From Sphingobacteriia bacterium (GTDB lineage Bacteria; Bacteroidota; Bacteroidia; Bacteroidales; UBA7960): a DNA stretch of 52,505 nucleotides. The stretch is from the NCBI GenBank assembly GCA_011390575.1, contig JAABSE010000018.1, forward strand, positions 1 through 52,505. Reading direction: 5' to 3'. Both the position numbers and the translations under genes were made by a program. Below the pieces are notes generated by a model that saw only the letters and a program-made list of their open reading frames with translations, made no database searches and had not been told where the DNA came from. Shown here in pieces: positions 18,432-26,911 of this stretch; position 1 is the stretch's first letter; the number at the start of each line of letters is the position of its first letter.

Positions 18432-20690
18432 TCAAAAGAACCATCTGTAAGAGAGATTAATATTTCTGCCAGGCATAAAAAAGTTTCTGTCTTCAACACG
18501 CGAAAGGTGGTCGCGGTATTTGGTGTCCAATGCATTTTCTACCCTGAGGATTATTACATGTCTTCCATTAAAATTGAGCCTGTAGCCTGCCTGAAATCCC
18601 AGTAATGAGTAACCTTCGGTAACCTCCTCCTCAGGGGCTACCTGATCTTGTCTGGCAATCAGGGCCAGCGATGATCCAATCCAACCCCTTCCCCAGTCAT
18701 ATTCAATTGTATTATGAAACCGGAAGGGGGGAATTACGGGCAGATTTTCGGTGAATTCTCCCTCAATGCTTCGTTGTCCTCTTACATAATCAACAGAGCC
18801 GGTGTAGTTTAGCCGGCTGGTTAAGTTTGCCCCCAGAGCCAGTTCTCCTCCCCACAGCAAGGCTTCTCCTCCAATATATTCAAAGATGGGATAACCGGAA
18901 TTATCGTCAATATTGCCGGTGGGTTGAAAGATAATGTAGTTGCGGAAGTCATTGACAAAACCTGCCAACTCTATCTCGAAGGAAGTGCGTTTTAATCTGA
19001 CAAACATATCGGCTCCATGCCCTATCTCGTCATTAAGATTCACATTTCCTTTTTCGTAAACACCTACACCCAGGTGCGGACCTTCGGCAAATAGTTCTTC
19101 AACCTGGGGGTTTCGGTGCGAGCGGGCAAACTGGCCGCCAATTTCCACATCTTCAAAGGGCCTGTAGTTTAGTCCCACTGAGCCGGAGTAGTTAAAGGCA
19201 TTTCTTTGTTTGTCTACTTCGGGGAATGAACTGTTGGGCAGCGCTTTGGAGTTCTGGAAGTCCAGGCGTACACCGAACTGAAACCGCAGGGTGCGCGAAA
19301 GTGGAACTTCCTGGAAAGTAAAAGTAGCCAGTGACACTCTCTGCTCGCCGGGAGTGTAAATGTCTTCGCCTAAAACATCAACACTCTGGGCCAGCAGGTT
19401 AAATCCAATAGCTCCACGGTCAAATGCCCCCCTGGGCTTGTGCTGGAAGGTGAGCGTAGAACTGAAAGCCATTTGATCATATTCCAGTTCAACCGCTTCT
19501 TCGGTAATGCCGGCGTTCTGCCTGTCTATTTCCACCTCTTTCTGATTAAACCTTGACGCATTGAATCGTAGCTGTGCTTTGTCAAAAAAATCTCCACCGA
19601 GTTCCCGTCCGAAACGTCCCTGGAAAGAGAGTCTTTGTGCCCGTATTTCTACTGCTTCATCAGGATTATCGGGTGATTCGGGGATTTCAAAGGATTGGTC
19701 TGACAATGACATGCTTACACCGCCATTGAGGTTGTTCCTGTTCAATCCGAGCCCAATGGATGCATCCAGGTTATTCATGGTTGTACCCGGCAAGGTTCCG
19801 TCCGGTGTGGTAATGTCTCCTGCCTGACGCATGGCAAAGCGGGCGGAAGTGGCCCATGTTTCATTTCCATAGGTAAGGCGACCAAAACCTGCACCCATAT
19901 TGTTCATGGTAGCGCCCTGTCCGGAAACTACTCCTGTTACTCCTCTGTCCCATTCTTCGGGAATATCGGTGGTCATCAGGTTGATAACCCCACCCAGGGC
20001 ACTTGAGCCGTAAAGCAGGCTGGCAGGTCCTCTTACTACTTCGAGGCGGCTGGCTGCCAAGGGGTCAAGAGAGATGGCATGGTCGGCAGAGGTTTCAGAG
20101 ATGTCACCCATGCGTTCGCCGTTTTCCAGCACCAGTATGCGGTCACCGTCCATGCCCCGAATTACAGGGCGGGAGGGCGCGGAGCCAAAGCTGCGCATGG
20201 CCACGCCGGGCTGGCCGTTAAGCATTTCTCCGAAAGAGGGTTCGCTGCGACGTTGCAGCTGCTCTCCCAGGAATACAGCGTCGGGCTGATAGCGGAATCC
20301 GCTGGCAGTGGGCGAGGCTGTAAGCACAACTTCATCCAGGTTGATGCCCGTGGGAGTAAGTATTACATCTACCTCCACGTTTTTGTTTTCAATGGCTTCG
20401 ATTTCCAGCTCAGTTCTTGCATAACCCATACTCTGAGCTACAAGCGTGTGATTGCCCGGAGGAAGATTGGTAAGAATGTAATGACCGGTTGCATCGGTTA
20501 TGGTGCCAATGCGCGTGCCTTTGATAAGCAAATTAACAAAGGGAATATGCTCACCGGTTTCGGCATCTATTACATGTCCGAAAATGTTGGCATCAGTAGG
20601 GGGGCGTTGTTCGTCCGGATTGGCAATAAGTATGTGAAAATGAAAAATGGAGAAAAAGATTAGCAATAGGGTTGTATAAATTCTGTTCAT
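18432..20690 (-). CDS. ZnuD-like TonB-dependent receptor (probable divalent-metal uptake)
   Basis: A 752-residue receptor. Signal peptide, CarboxypepD-regulatory-like domain (~33-120), plug (~135-240) and barrel ending in LSYRWFF. The plug sequence SAPSRPVIRGMDGDRILVLENGERMGD, the SADHAISLDP segment, and a later EELFAEGPHLGVGVYEKG loop are hallmarks of the ZnuD zinc-receptor lineage and its Bacteroidota relatives. It likely brings zinc, or another metal, across the outer membrane with TonB energy. The gene just upstream encodes a His-rich membrane protein, which supports the metal link. No periplasmic ABC partner is encoded nearby. Confidence 0.75.
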   Translation of the reverse strand: MNRIYTTLLLIFFSIFHFHILIANPDEQRPPTDANIFGHVIDAETGEHIPFVNLLIKGTRIGTITDATGHYILTNLPPGNHTLVAQSMGYARTELEIEAIENKNVEVDVILTPTGINLDEVVLTASPTASGFRYQPDAVFLGEQLQRRSEPSFGEMLNGQPGVAMRSFGSAPSRPVIRGMDGDRILVLENGERMGDISETSADHAISLDPLAASRLEVVRGPASLLYGSSALGGVINLMTTDIPEEWDRGVTGVVSGQGATMNNMGAGFGRLTYGNETWATSARFAMRQAGDITTPDGTLPGTTMNNLDASIGLGLNRNNLNGGVSMSLSDQSFEIPESPDNPDEAVEIRAQRLSFQGRFGRELGGDFFDKAQLRFNASRFNQKEVEIDRQNAGITEEAVELEYDQMAFSSTLTFQHKPRGAFDRGAIGFNLLAQSVDVLGEDIYTPGEQRVSLATFTFQEVPLSRTLRFQFGVRLDFQNSKALPNSSFPEVDKQRNAFNYSGSVGLNYRPFEDVEIGGQFARSHRNPQVEELFAEGPHLGVGVYEKGNVNLNDEIGHGADMFVRLKRTSFEIELAGFVNDFRNYIIFQPTGNIDDNSGYPIFEYIGGEALLWGGELALGANLTSRLNYTGSVDYVRGQRSIEGEFTENLPVIPPFRFHNTIEYDWGRGWIGSSLALIARQDQVAPEEEVTEGYSLLGFQAGYRLNFNGRHVIILRVENALDTKYRDHLSRVEDRNFFMPGRNINLSYRWFF

Positions 20691-20831
20691 TGTTATTTCT
20701 GTTTAAAAGTTAAGATTACAATCAATCCTTCAGGGGAAAGATCTGTTTCCTGAGTGCATAACCAATCATATAGATGTATCAATAAATACAAAAAAGACTG
20801 CCTGCAAAAAAAAATAAGAGGGGAGTGTAAA

Positions 20832-21200
20832 TCAGGAAATGGCGGGAGGACCGCGTAATCTGTAAACAGAAAGATAAACCGGCTGAAGGTGGGTGACAGG
20901 CAAGCCGGGTAAGCTGATGTGAATGTTGTTAATAAACAATCCCAATACCAGTATCAGTAACAGCAAACCTGCAATAGTGCTTATCTGGGCCAGCAAGGTA
21001 TACTCAAAGTCACTGTGGTGGTGCTTTTGATAGGGAGTACCGGTTTGCGTGTTGTTTTGAAAAGGGTGGGCGTGCTCTATAATAACACCGTTTTCCAGGA
21101 TGTGAAAGTGCCAGAATGCAACCTGATTAAAAAACAGCCACATCACCAGTGGCAATGTAAAAAGCAGGATGAGTTTTTTAGTTTTTCTTATGGCTTGCAT
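20832..21200 (-). CDS. Small His-rich membrane protein, metal-locus partner
   Basis: A 122-residue protein with a TM segment at ~10-28, a His-rich external loop, and a second TM (~72-92). The loop contains HFHILENGVIIEHAHPF and KHHHSDFE, giving some nine histidines in ~45 residues. It ends in an RGPPA motif. Short proteins of this design sit beside metal TonB receptors in many Bacteroidota, but no function is established; metal buffering or sensing at the membrane is inference. The start at 21200 (MQAIRKTKKL) is preferred to an upstream in-frame ATG at 21248, which would add a hydrophilic stretch over the -7 box at 21236-21243. It is 141 bases upstream of the ZnuD-like gene and probably co-transcribed. 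Confidence 0.65.
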   Translation of the reverse strand: MQAIRKTKKLILLFTLPLVMWLFFNQVAFWHFHILENGVIIEHAHPFQNNTQTGTPYQKHHHSDFEYTLLAQISTIAGLLLLILVLGLFINNIHISLPGLPVTHLQPVYLSVYRLRGPPAIS

Positions 21201-21396
21201 AAAACACTTACAATCATATAAGGAATTTCTGTTCGCAAAAGTAAACAAAGCTGTTAAACAGATAGTTCGATGGTTTTTAATTTAAGGTTTTTTAATCCTT
21301 GCCGGGTAGGGGACTGTCATAATAATAGTCGACCAGTAAGAAAGGGTTTGGAGTATGCTTTAAATTTTAGTATATTAGTTTTTTATTAACAAACAT
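21201..21396. other. Promoter region of the metal locus
   Basis: A minus-strand TACTTTTG (21236-21243) fits the -7 consensus, giving a ~30-base leader for the His-rich protein. I saw no clear Zur-type palindrome. The rest is A/T-rich and ends at the MITE-like element (21397). Confidence 0.4.
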
Positions 21397-21573
21397 TAGT
21401 GTCCGGTAAAATTTTAAAATTCAAAATTGATGGAGATAGACCTCTCACTACGTTCGAGGTGACAGATAGTTAGGTTCGCCCCCTCCAAAAACGCTGAATC
21501 GCTTGTCATTTCGAGCGGAGGGAGACCACGAAGTAGCAGCGAAGCTAAATCTCGAAAGTTTTACCGGACACTA
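21397..21573. mobile_element. 177-bp MITE-like element with 15-base terminal inverted repeats
   Basis: TAGTGTCCGGTAAAA (21397-21411) and TTTTACCGGACACTA (21559-21573) are exact inverse complements. Both outer ends are TA, the target duplication expected of IS630/mariner-type transposases. There is no reading frame inside. The interior contains two divergent inverted copies of a GTCATTTCGAG/GAGGTGACAG-type sequence of the kind dispersed in Bacteroidota genomes. It sits between the metal locus and the DUF1328 gene without breaking either. Confidence 0.75.
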
Positions 21574-21601
21574 CTGATTAACGAACTAAAAATATTGTAT
21601 C

Positions 21602-21757
21602 ATGGTAGGATGGATAATTGCCGCACTTATTTTGGCATTACTATTTGCGTTGTTGGGATTTACAACCATTGCCAAGGGTTTTGCAGCCATTGCAAAAGTC
21701 TTGTTTTACATTTTTCTGATAATATTTATCATTGTTTTGGTTGTAAGCTTATTGTGA
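21602..21757 (+). CDS. DUF1328 (YtjA) family small membrane protein
   Basis: A 51-residue protein, almost wholly hydrophobic. It begins MVGWIIAALILALLFALLGF and continues with the family pattern TTIAKGFAAIAKVLFYIFLI. These match DUF1328, small two-segment inner-membrane proteins often induced by stress, with no known biochemical role. It starts 28 bases after the MITE-like element, so its promoter may lie in or before that element. A longer overlapping frame (21595-21843) is out of phase and is a shadow. Confidence 0.8.
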   Translation: MVGWIIAALILALLFALLGFTTIAKGFAAIAKVLFYIFLIIFIIVLVVSLL

Positions 21758-21829
21758 GGTTAAGGGTAGATTGGGGCTACGGGCATACTGAAAAAATAAA
21801 AGGCCCCCAATTGCCTGATGCTACAAATA

Positions 21830-21861
21830 TCAGGGCCGGATGATCATTCAACCGGCCCTGA
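21830..21861. terminator. Bidirectional hairpin between DUF1328 and the adaptor gene
   Basis: TCAGGGCCGG (21830-21839) and CCGGCCCTGA (21852-21861) form a perfect 10-bp stem with a 12-base loop. It separates converging genes. T-tracts on either side are weak. Confidence 0.65.
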
Positions 21862-21881
21862 CAATGATACCTTAAGAAAGG

Positions 21882-22961
21882 TTATGCACTTTTCTTGACT
21901 TTGCTTTCTTCAGTAATGCCCTCCAGTATCTCGATATTTATCCCATCAGAAATTCCGGTGATTACTTTTACTTTTTCAAATACCTGGGGCTCGGTTTCCA
22001 CTTCAACATAAATATCACCGTTGTCAAATATCAACACGCTTTCTTCCAGGGCCAGCACACTATCGCGGCGTTCGAGCACGATGTCAGCGGTAGCACTATA
22101 TCCTGCTCTGATAAAGTGCTTGTTGTCAAGCTGCACGTCGGCCCTGATTTCAAACTGAATGGCACCGCTCTCTTCCACTCCTTTGGGGGAAATATGCTCC
22201 AGAATAGCCGTAAAGTCTGTTTTGTCAATGGCACCGATATTAAGAATCAGCTCCATGCCTTCGTTGATTTTTCCTACTTCTGATTCATCTACTTTTCCTT
22301 TAAAAATCATCTCGCCCATGTCGGCAATGGAAACGATGGTGGTACCTGCATTGAAATTGTTGGCTTCAATGACGGAGTTGCCTATTTCCACCGGCACCTC
22401 AAGCACCATTCCGTCGATGGTTGACCGGATGATGGTATTACTGGCTTCCCCTGAGGACTGGCTTACGCCGTCGCGGATAAGCTGCAGGTTGTTTTCTGCC
22501 GCCGAAAGTTCTTCCTCGGCTGTATTGAGGGCGATGCGGAAGGGGAGAAACTCTGATTCTGCAATCACTTCCCTTTCGAACAATTGCTGCTGACGGTCAA
22601 AATTAATGCGTGCTTCCTCCATGGCAATTCGTGCGCGGTTCACACGGCTTTCTGCTGCATTAAGATTGACCATATTGGGTACAATACGCACGCGGGCCAG
22701 TACCTGACCGGTTTCCACAACTTCCCCTTCGGTTACATAAATTTTATCAATGATGCCCGAAACAGTGGGTTTGATTTCAATCTCATTGCGTGGAACCAAT
22801 GATCCTGTGGCAACGGTTTTGCGGATAATATCAGTGTAAAAAGGCTGAGTGGTTTCGTGCACTTCCGGTTTGGTTTGTGACTTGGAATACAAAAACCCTA
22901 TGGTTCCGGCAAAAATTCCAAGAACTACTACTATCAAAAGGATTCTGAAAAACTTTTTCAT
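21882..22961 (-). CDS. HlyD/MacA-family periplasmic adaptor
   Basis: A 359-residue membrane-fusion protein. N-terminal TM (~5-25), a biotinyl-lipoyl half (EIKPTVSGIIDKIYVTEGEVVETGQVLARV, ~62-91), a coiled-coil hairpin (NAAESRVNRARIAMEEARINF to ~165), the second lipoyl half, a beta-barrel domain and a membrane-proximal domain. It links the inner-membrane MacB-type transporter encoded upstream to an outer-membrane TolC-like channel, which is not encoded here. It is the last gene of a minus-strand operon with 76 bases to the preceding permease. Likely cargo is a peptide, lipid or drug; the sequence does not say which. Confidence 0.85.
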   Translation of the reverse strand: MKKFFRILLIVVVLGIFAGTIGFLYSKSQTKPEVHETTQPFYTDIIRKTVATGSLVPRNEIEIKPTVSGIIDKIYVTEGEVVETGQVLARVRIVPNMVNLNAAESRVNRARIAMEEARINFDRQQQLFEREVIAESEFLPFRIALNTAEEELSAAENNLQLIRDGVSQSSGEASNTIIRSTIDGMVLEVPVEIGNSVIEANNFNAGTTIVSIADMGEMIFKGKVDESEVGKINEGMELILNIGAIDKTDFTAILEHISPKGVEESGAIQFEIRADVQLDNKHFIRAGYSATADIVLERRDSVLALEESVLIFDNGDIYVEVETEPQVFEKVKVITGISDGINIEILEGITEESKVKKSA

Positions 22962-23037
22962 GGCTAATTGTGAATTATGATTTATAATTAATGGTTTGTT
23001 TCTTGTATAAATGTTATTGAAAACTTTAAACTATTTG

Positions 23038-24306
23038 TCATTCATCTCTTAAAGCATCGATGGGCTTGATTTTTACGGCTCTTTGAGCAGGCATCAGACC
23101 TGCCAGAGCACCCGATACAATCAGAATAAGCAAGGCTGTAACAGCGATGTTGAAATCAACCTCCGGATTTTTGAATGCCATATCTTCTGTGCCACTGGCA
23201 CTTAAGGCTCTGCTAATGATTTCAAGCAGGAATACGGCAAATGAAAGTCCCAGATAACCTGCCAGTGTAGTGAGGAAAACAGACTCGGTTATGATCTGGC
23301 TGATGATTTTGCGGGGGGTAGCACCCAGGGCCCGTTGTATTCCTATTTCTTTGGTGCGCTCTTTTACGACAATGAGCATAATATTGCTGATGCCGATAAC
23401 TCCGGCCAGTAATGTGCCAATTCCTACAATCCACACCAATACCTCAATGCCCATGAACAAACCTGATACTTTGTTGAACTCTTCCTCCATATTCCAGCCC
23501 TGAATGGCCTGCTCATCATGGGGTGCCACACGATGCCTTCTTTTTAGCAAATCTCTGGCTTTGGCATCAATCACGCTGGCAGAAACATCGGGTTTTGCTG
23601 TAATGGCAAACCAGCCTACCACATCTCCGTAATTGTAGGTTTGCTGTAAGGTAGTGAAGGGGATAAAAATGTTCTGCGCTTTGTCTCCTCCAAAGCTTAT
23701 ATTGCTGTTTAAGGGTGTAAATACCCCGATTACCTGGAAGTAAACCCCGTTGATACGGATGTACTGTCCCAGGGGTTCTTCATCTTCTTCAAAAAGAATC
23801 TCCTGCACCAGGTTGCCTATAACGGCTACTTTTCTTTTGTGCAGGATGTCCAGATGATTGAGAAACCGGCCGTTAACCATTTTAACAGGGTCTATCATAT
23901 TCCATTCGGGGTAATCGCCATTCACGGTAAAAGCACCGGTTTTTATTCCTCTCACCACGTTGTCAGTGGCACTGCTTCCACCTCTTGCCTGCATACGTGG
24001 GGCTATAAGGTCTATTTCCGGAATGGCATTTCTGAGGGCTTCGATGTCGTCATTGCGAAAGTTGTATCTGCGTCCGCGGGGAAAACCTGCATAAGGTTCT
24101 GAAGTGGGAGAGGTCATCAGAAAAATACTGTTGGTGGCAAAATCTTTCATGCCATCGAAAACAGCATTTTGTAATCCTTTGCCTGAACCCAGCATGATAA
24201 TGAGCATAAATATGCCCCAGAATACTCCAAAAGCAGTGAGGAAGGTGCGCATCTTATTCTTCCTGAGCGCTGCAAATATTTCCTGCCATTTATCTAAATC
24301 AAACAT
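23038..24306 (-). CDS. MacB-like ABC permease (FtsX family), second subunit
   Basis: A 422-residue permease. One TM near residues 22-42, a ~230-residue periplasmic domain of the MacB_PCD type, and three C-terminal TMs (WIVGIGTLLAGVIGISNIMLI, the SVFLTTLAGYLGLSFAVFLLE region, and a last one before AVKIKPIDALRDE). VKERTKEIGIQRALGATPRKI is the FtsX coupling-helix region that contacts the ATPase. It is a paralogue of the permease just upstream; both begin with MFDLDKWQEI. The pair presumably forms a heterodimer with two copies of the ATPase. Confidence 0.85.
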   Translation of the reverse strand: MFDLDKWQEIFAALRKNKMRTFLTAFGVFWGIFMLIIMLGSGKGLQNAVFDGMKDFATNSIFLMTSPTSEPYAGFPRGRRYNFRNDDIEALRNAIPEIDLIAPRMQARGGSSATDNVVRGIKTGAFTVNGDYPEWNMIDPVKMVNGRFLNHLDILHKRKVAVIGNLVQEILFEEDEEPLGQYIRINGVYFQVIGVFTPLNSNISFGGDKAQNIFIPFTTLQQTYNYGDVVGWFAITAKPDVSASVIDAKARDLLKRRHRVAPHDEQAIQGWNMEEEFNKVSGLFMGIEVLVWIVGIGTLLAGVIGISNIMLIVVKERTKEIGIQRALGATPRKIISQIITESVFLTTLAGYLGLSFAVFLLEIISRALSASGTEDMAFKNPEVDFNIAVTALLILIVSGALAGLMPAQRAVKIKPIDALRDE

Positions 24307-24411
24307 TGGGATGGTATTTGGTTGTTAATTGTGGTTTTCTTATTTGTGCATTATATTTGTTATGCTCTTTTAATATCTTGTGTCTGCCAAACATTGAGTC
24401 GATTAACAGCT

Positions 24412-24456
24412 GGTCCCTGAGCTCGTCGAAGGGCGGTCCCTGAGCCTGTCGAAGGG
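24412..24456. repeat. Tandem pair of a dispersed 22-23-base repeat
   Basis: The first copy reads GGTCCCTGAG-CTCGTCGAAGGGC (24412-24434) and the second GGTCCCTGAG-CCTGTCGAAGGG (24435-24456). The sequence is of the widespread intergenic GTCCCTGAGCCTGTCGAAGGG type. The second copy ends exactly against the stop codon of the upstream permease (24457-24459). Confidence 0.8.
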
Positions 24457-25692
24457 TTATTCATCCCGCAAAGCTTCAATGGGCTTGATGCGTGCTGCTC
24501 TTCGTGCAGGGACAAAGCCGGCAAATGCTCCTGCCAGGATCAGGATTAGAGTGGCACTAACCGCCAGTCCAAAATCTGCTGAAGGATTGGCGAAAAACGG
24601 GGCTTCTATTCCCGAGAGCAATTCCAGCAGTCCCACTCCCAGCACCAGTCCGATGTAGCCTGCAAAGGTGGTTATCATTACTGACTCAAACAATACCAGG
24701 GCAATAACGGAGGCAGGTGTGGCACCCAATGCCTTGCGTACGCCAATTTCGCGGGTGCGTTCTTTCACTACGATGATCATGATGTTGCTCACTCCTACAA
24801 TGCCCGCTATGATGGTGCCGATGCCAATGATCCAGATAAATAAACGGATTCCCTTAAAAATGCTTTGCATCTGCATGTAATTTTCAAAGCTATTCCATGT
24901 GCCCATTGCTCGCCTGTCGTCCTGGTCGAAGTTGTGAACAGCTGCCAGACGGCTTCTTACATCTTTTTCTGCCTGCTGAGCCTCTTCCAGGGTATTGGCA
25001 TGGATGGTCATGGAGATTTCGTGCAATCTGTTACCTCCGCTGAAGACAGTCTGGGCGGTGGCTATGGGAACATAAATCAGGCGCATATTTCTTTCATTCT
25101 GGCTCTCGTCTTCAAAAAATCCCACTATTTTAAAAGGAATGCCATTGACATTGATGTATTTTCCCAGTGCTTCTGAAGCATTTTCCTTGAACAACACATC
25201 ACGAACCATGGTGCTGATAACGGTAACCTTTCTTTTTTGCTTGTTGTCCAGGTGGTTAATGTATCTTCCTCCGGTAATTTTAAGGGCTTCAATGTGCTCA
25301 TAGTCGGGATGGACATTGCGAATACCGAAAGAGTGGACTTCATTGTTGTAACTTACCTGGTTTCCCCACCATATGTTGAATCTTCCTGAAATATATTCAG
25401 TCTGGCTGACATTGTTTTTCAGGTTTTCATAGTCATCATTGTTAAATCTTATTTGTCGTCCGGGATTCATTCCGTTGTGAGCGATGCTGGTTCTGCCGGT
25501 CCAAATCCAGAGTGAGTTTTTAGCAGCTCCCCTGAACTGGTTCTCAAAACCATTTTCCAACCCTTTACCTGAACCCAGCAAAATGATGAGCATAAAAATG
25601 CCCCAGGCCACGCTGAATCCTGTGAGGAAGGTTCTAAGCTTGTTTTTCTTTATGGTGGCAAGGATTTCCTGCCATTTGTCAAGGTCAAACAT
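24457..25692 (-). CDS. MacB-like ABC permease (FtsX family), first subunit
   Basis: A 411-residue permease with the same layout as its neighbour: N-terminal TM, MacB-type periplasmic domain (~45-280) and three C-terminal TMs, with the coupling motif VKERTREIGVRKALGATPASV. It ends ARRAARIKPIEALRDE. It lies 57 bases after the ATPase gene. The intergenic tandem repeat follows its stop directly and leaves ~100 bases before the next permease. Confidence 0.85.
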   Translation of the reverse strand: MFDLDKWQEILATIKKNKLRTFLTGFSVAWGIFMLIILLGSGKGLENGFENQFRGAAKNSLWIWTGRTSIAHNGMNPGRQIRFNNDDYENLKNNVSQTEYISGRFNIWWGNQVSYNNEVHSFGIRNVHPDYEHIEALKITGGRYINHLDNKQKRKVTVISTMVRDVLFKENASEALGKYINVNGIPFKIVGFFEDESQNERNMRLIYVPIATAQTVFSGGNRLHEISMTIHANTLEEAQQAEKDVRSRLAAVHNFDQDDRRAMGTWNSFENYMQMQSIFKGIRLFIWIIGIGTIIAGIVGVSNIMIIVVKERTREIGVRKALGATPASVIALVLFESVMITTFAGYIGLVLGVGLLELLSGIEAPFFANPSADFGLAVSATLILILAGAFAGFVPARRAARIKPIEALRDE

Positions 25693-25749
25693 TTTTGTGG
25701 TATTTTGGGTATGTCATTGTTATAGGGATACCGTACTCAACGGAAGTGG

Positions 25750-26454
25750 CTAATTGACTGTGGCAAACTCTTCCATAGCTTCCGGAATGTAGTCAGCTTC
25801 AATCAATCCGTCTTTTAATTTGATTACTCTTTTGGTCATCCGTGAAATGTCTTCTTCATGGGTAACTATTAACACGGTAATACCTTCCTCATTGATAGAT
25901 TTTAAAATATCCATCACTTCGTAGGAAGTTGTGGAGTCAAGGGCACCTGTTGGTTCATCGGCAAGAATTATCTTTGGGTTGGCAATGAGAGATCGGGCAA
26001 TGGCCACCCTTTGTTTCTGTCCTCCCGACATTTCATTGGGCATATGTTCGGCCCAATCCAGCAAGCCCACTTTTTCAAGATATTCAAGGGCGGTTTTATT
26101 TCGCTTTTTCCTGCTCACACCTTTGTAGTATAAAGGAAGCGCCACATTTTCCATGGCATTTTTGAAAGATATCAGGTTAAAGGACTGGAAAACAAAACCG
26201 ATATATTCGTTGCGCAACAATGCTGCTTTGGTTTCCGAGAGTGTTTTGATGATCTTGTTATCCAGCATATATTCTCCCTGGTCATAGTTGTCAAGAATGC
26301 CCAGAATATTGAGCAGCGTTGATTTCCCTGAACCGGAACTGCCCATGATAGATACCATTTCGCCGGGCTCGACAGAAAAATCTATTCCTTTTAATACGTG
26401 CAGGGAGTTGTTTCCCATCTGGTAAGATTTGTGGATATTTTTTAATTGTATCAT
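25750..26454 (-). CDS. MacB/LolD-type ABC transporter ATPase
   Basis: A 234-residue nucleotide-binding protein. Walker A GSSGSGKS (38-45), Q-loop VFQSFN, signature MSGGQKQRVAIARSL and Walker B IILADEPTGALD, then the switch His in IVTHEED. The sequence class is that of MacB, LolD and related mechanotransmission exporters. It is the first gene of the operon ATPase, permease, permease, adaptor, which together would form a tripartite efflux pump using an outer-membrane channel encoded elsewhere. Confidence 0.92.
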   Translation of the reverse strand: MIQLKNIHKSYQMGNNSLHVLKGIDFSVEPGEMVSIMGSSGSGKSTLLNILGILDNYDQGEYMLDNKIIKTLSETKAALLRNEYIGFVFQSFNLISFKNAMENVALPLYYKGVSRKKRNKTALEYLEKVGLLDWAEHMPNEMSGGQKQRVAIARSLIANPKIILADEPTGALDSTTSYEVMDILKSINEEGITVLIVTHEEDISRMTKRVIKLKDGLIEADYIPEAMEEFATVN

Positions 26455-26911
26455 AATAGTTTGCTTTGATTTTTATTTGTATTATCCAATTCCAGACCAA
26501 AGATTATAGTGTGCATTAAAACAAGGAGTTACAGATTGTAATTTGTTGCAGAGGATTGTTTTTTGTTCAGAGGCGCACAAAGGTGTTCGTTATCGAACAA
26601 GGTTATTTTCTTTTTTGGCCACTGAAATGTGACGCTGAAATGAATAAAATTGTTACACGTCCCCGGGTTAACAAAATGTAATTTCTGTCCGGAAAAAATA
26701 TGTGTTAAGCAGATTGAGGAGGGGTATAGGTCAGAAATATAGGGTTTTGTTGTTTGTGACAACCAAAAGGTTTTCATTGTCAAACTGCTAAAACTTACAG
26801 ACAGATAGATTAAAAAAAGTATTTTTGCCGCTTAATCTGATACCTAATGAGGGTTGAAGCATGGCTCTCTTTTAATAATACTTTTTCAAACTTTAAACGA
26901 TAACTTAAAAA
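26455..26911. other. Divergent intergenic region between the export operon and the 512-aa membrane protein
   Basis: 457 bases. A plus-strand TATTTTTG at 26821-26828 is a -7 box for the gene at 26912 (leader ~77 bases). For the minus-strand operon only a loose ATAATCTTTG is seen near 26500-26508. A minus-strand frame at 26529-26783 has no family features and an odd composition, so I reject it. Confidence 0.4.
26821..26828 (+). promoter_or_regulatory. -7 box before the 512-aa membrane protein
   Basis: TATTTTTG matches TAnnTTTG, with a predicted start near 26835. No convincing -33 TTTG. Confidence 0.4.

Noticed and set aside
18241..18444. 67-residue minus-strand ORF between the TonB receptors
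   Set aside because: It runs through the terminator hairpin and the promoter inverted repeat; no known similarity.
21595..21843. 82-residue plus-strand ORF
   Set aside because: It is out of frame with the DUF1328 gene (21602-21757), which has the family signature.
26529..26783. 84-residue minus-strand ORF in the intergenic region
   Set aside because: No family features and no promoter; composition looks like translated A/T-rich spacer.
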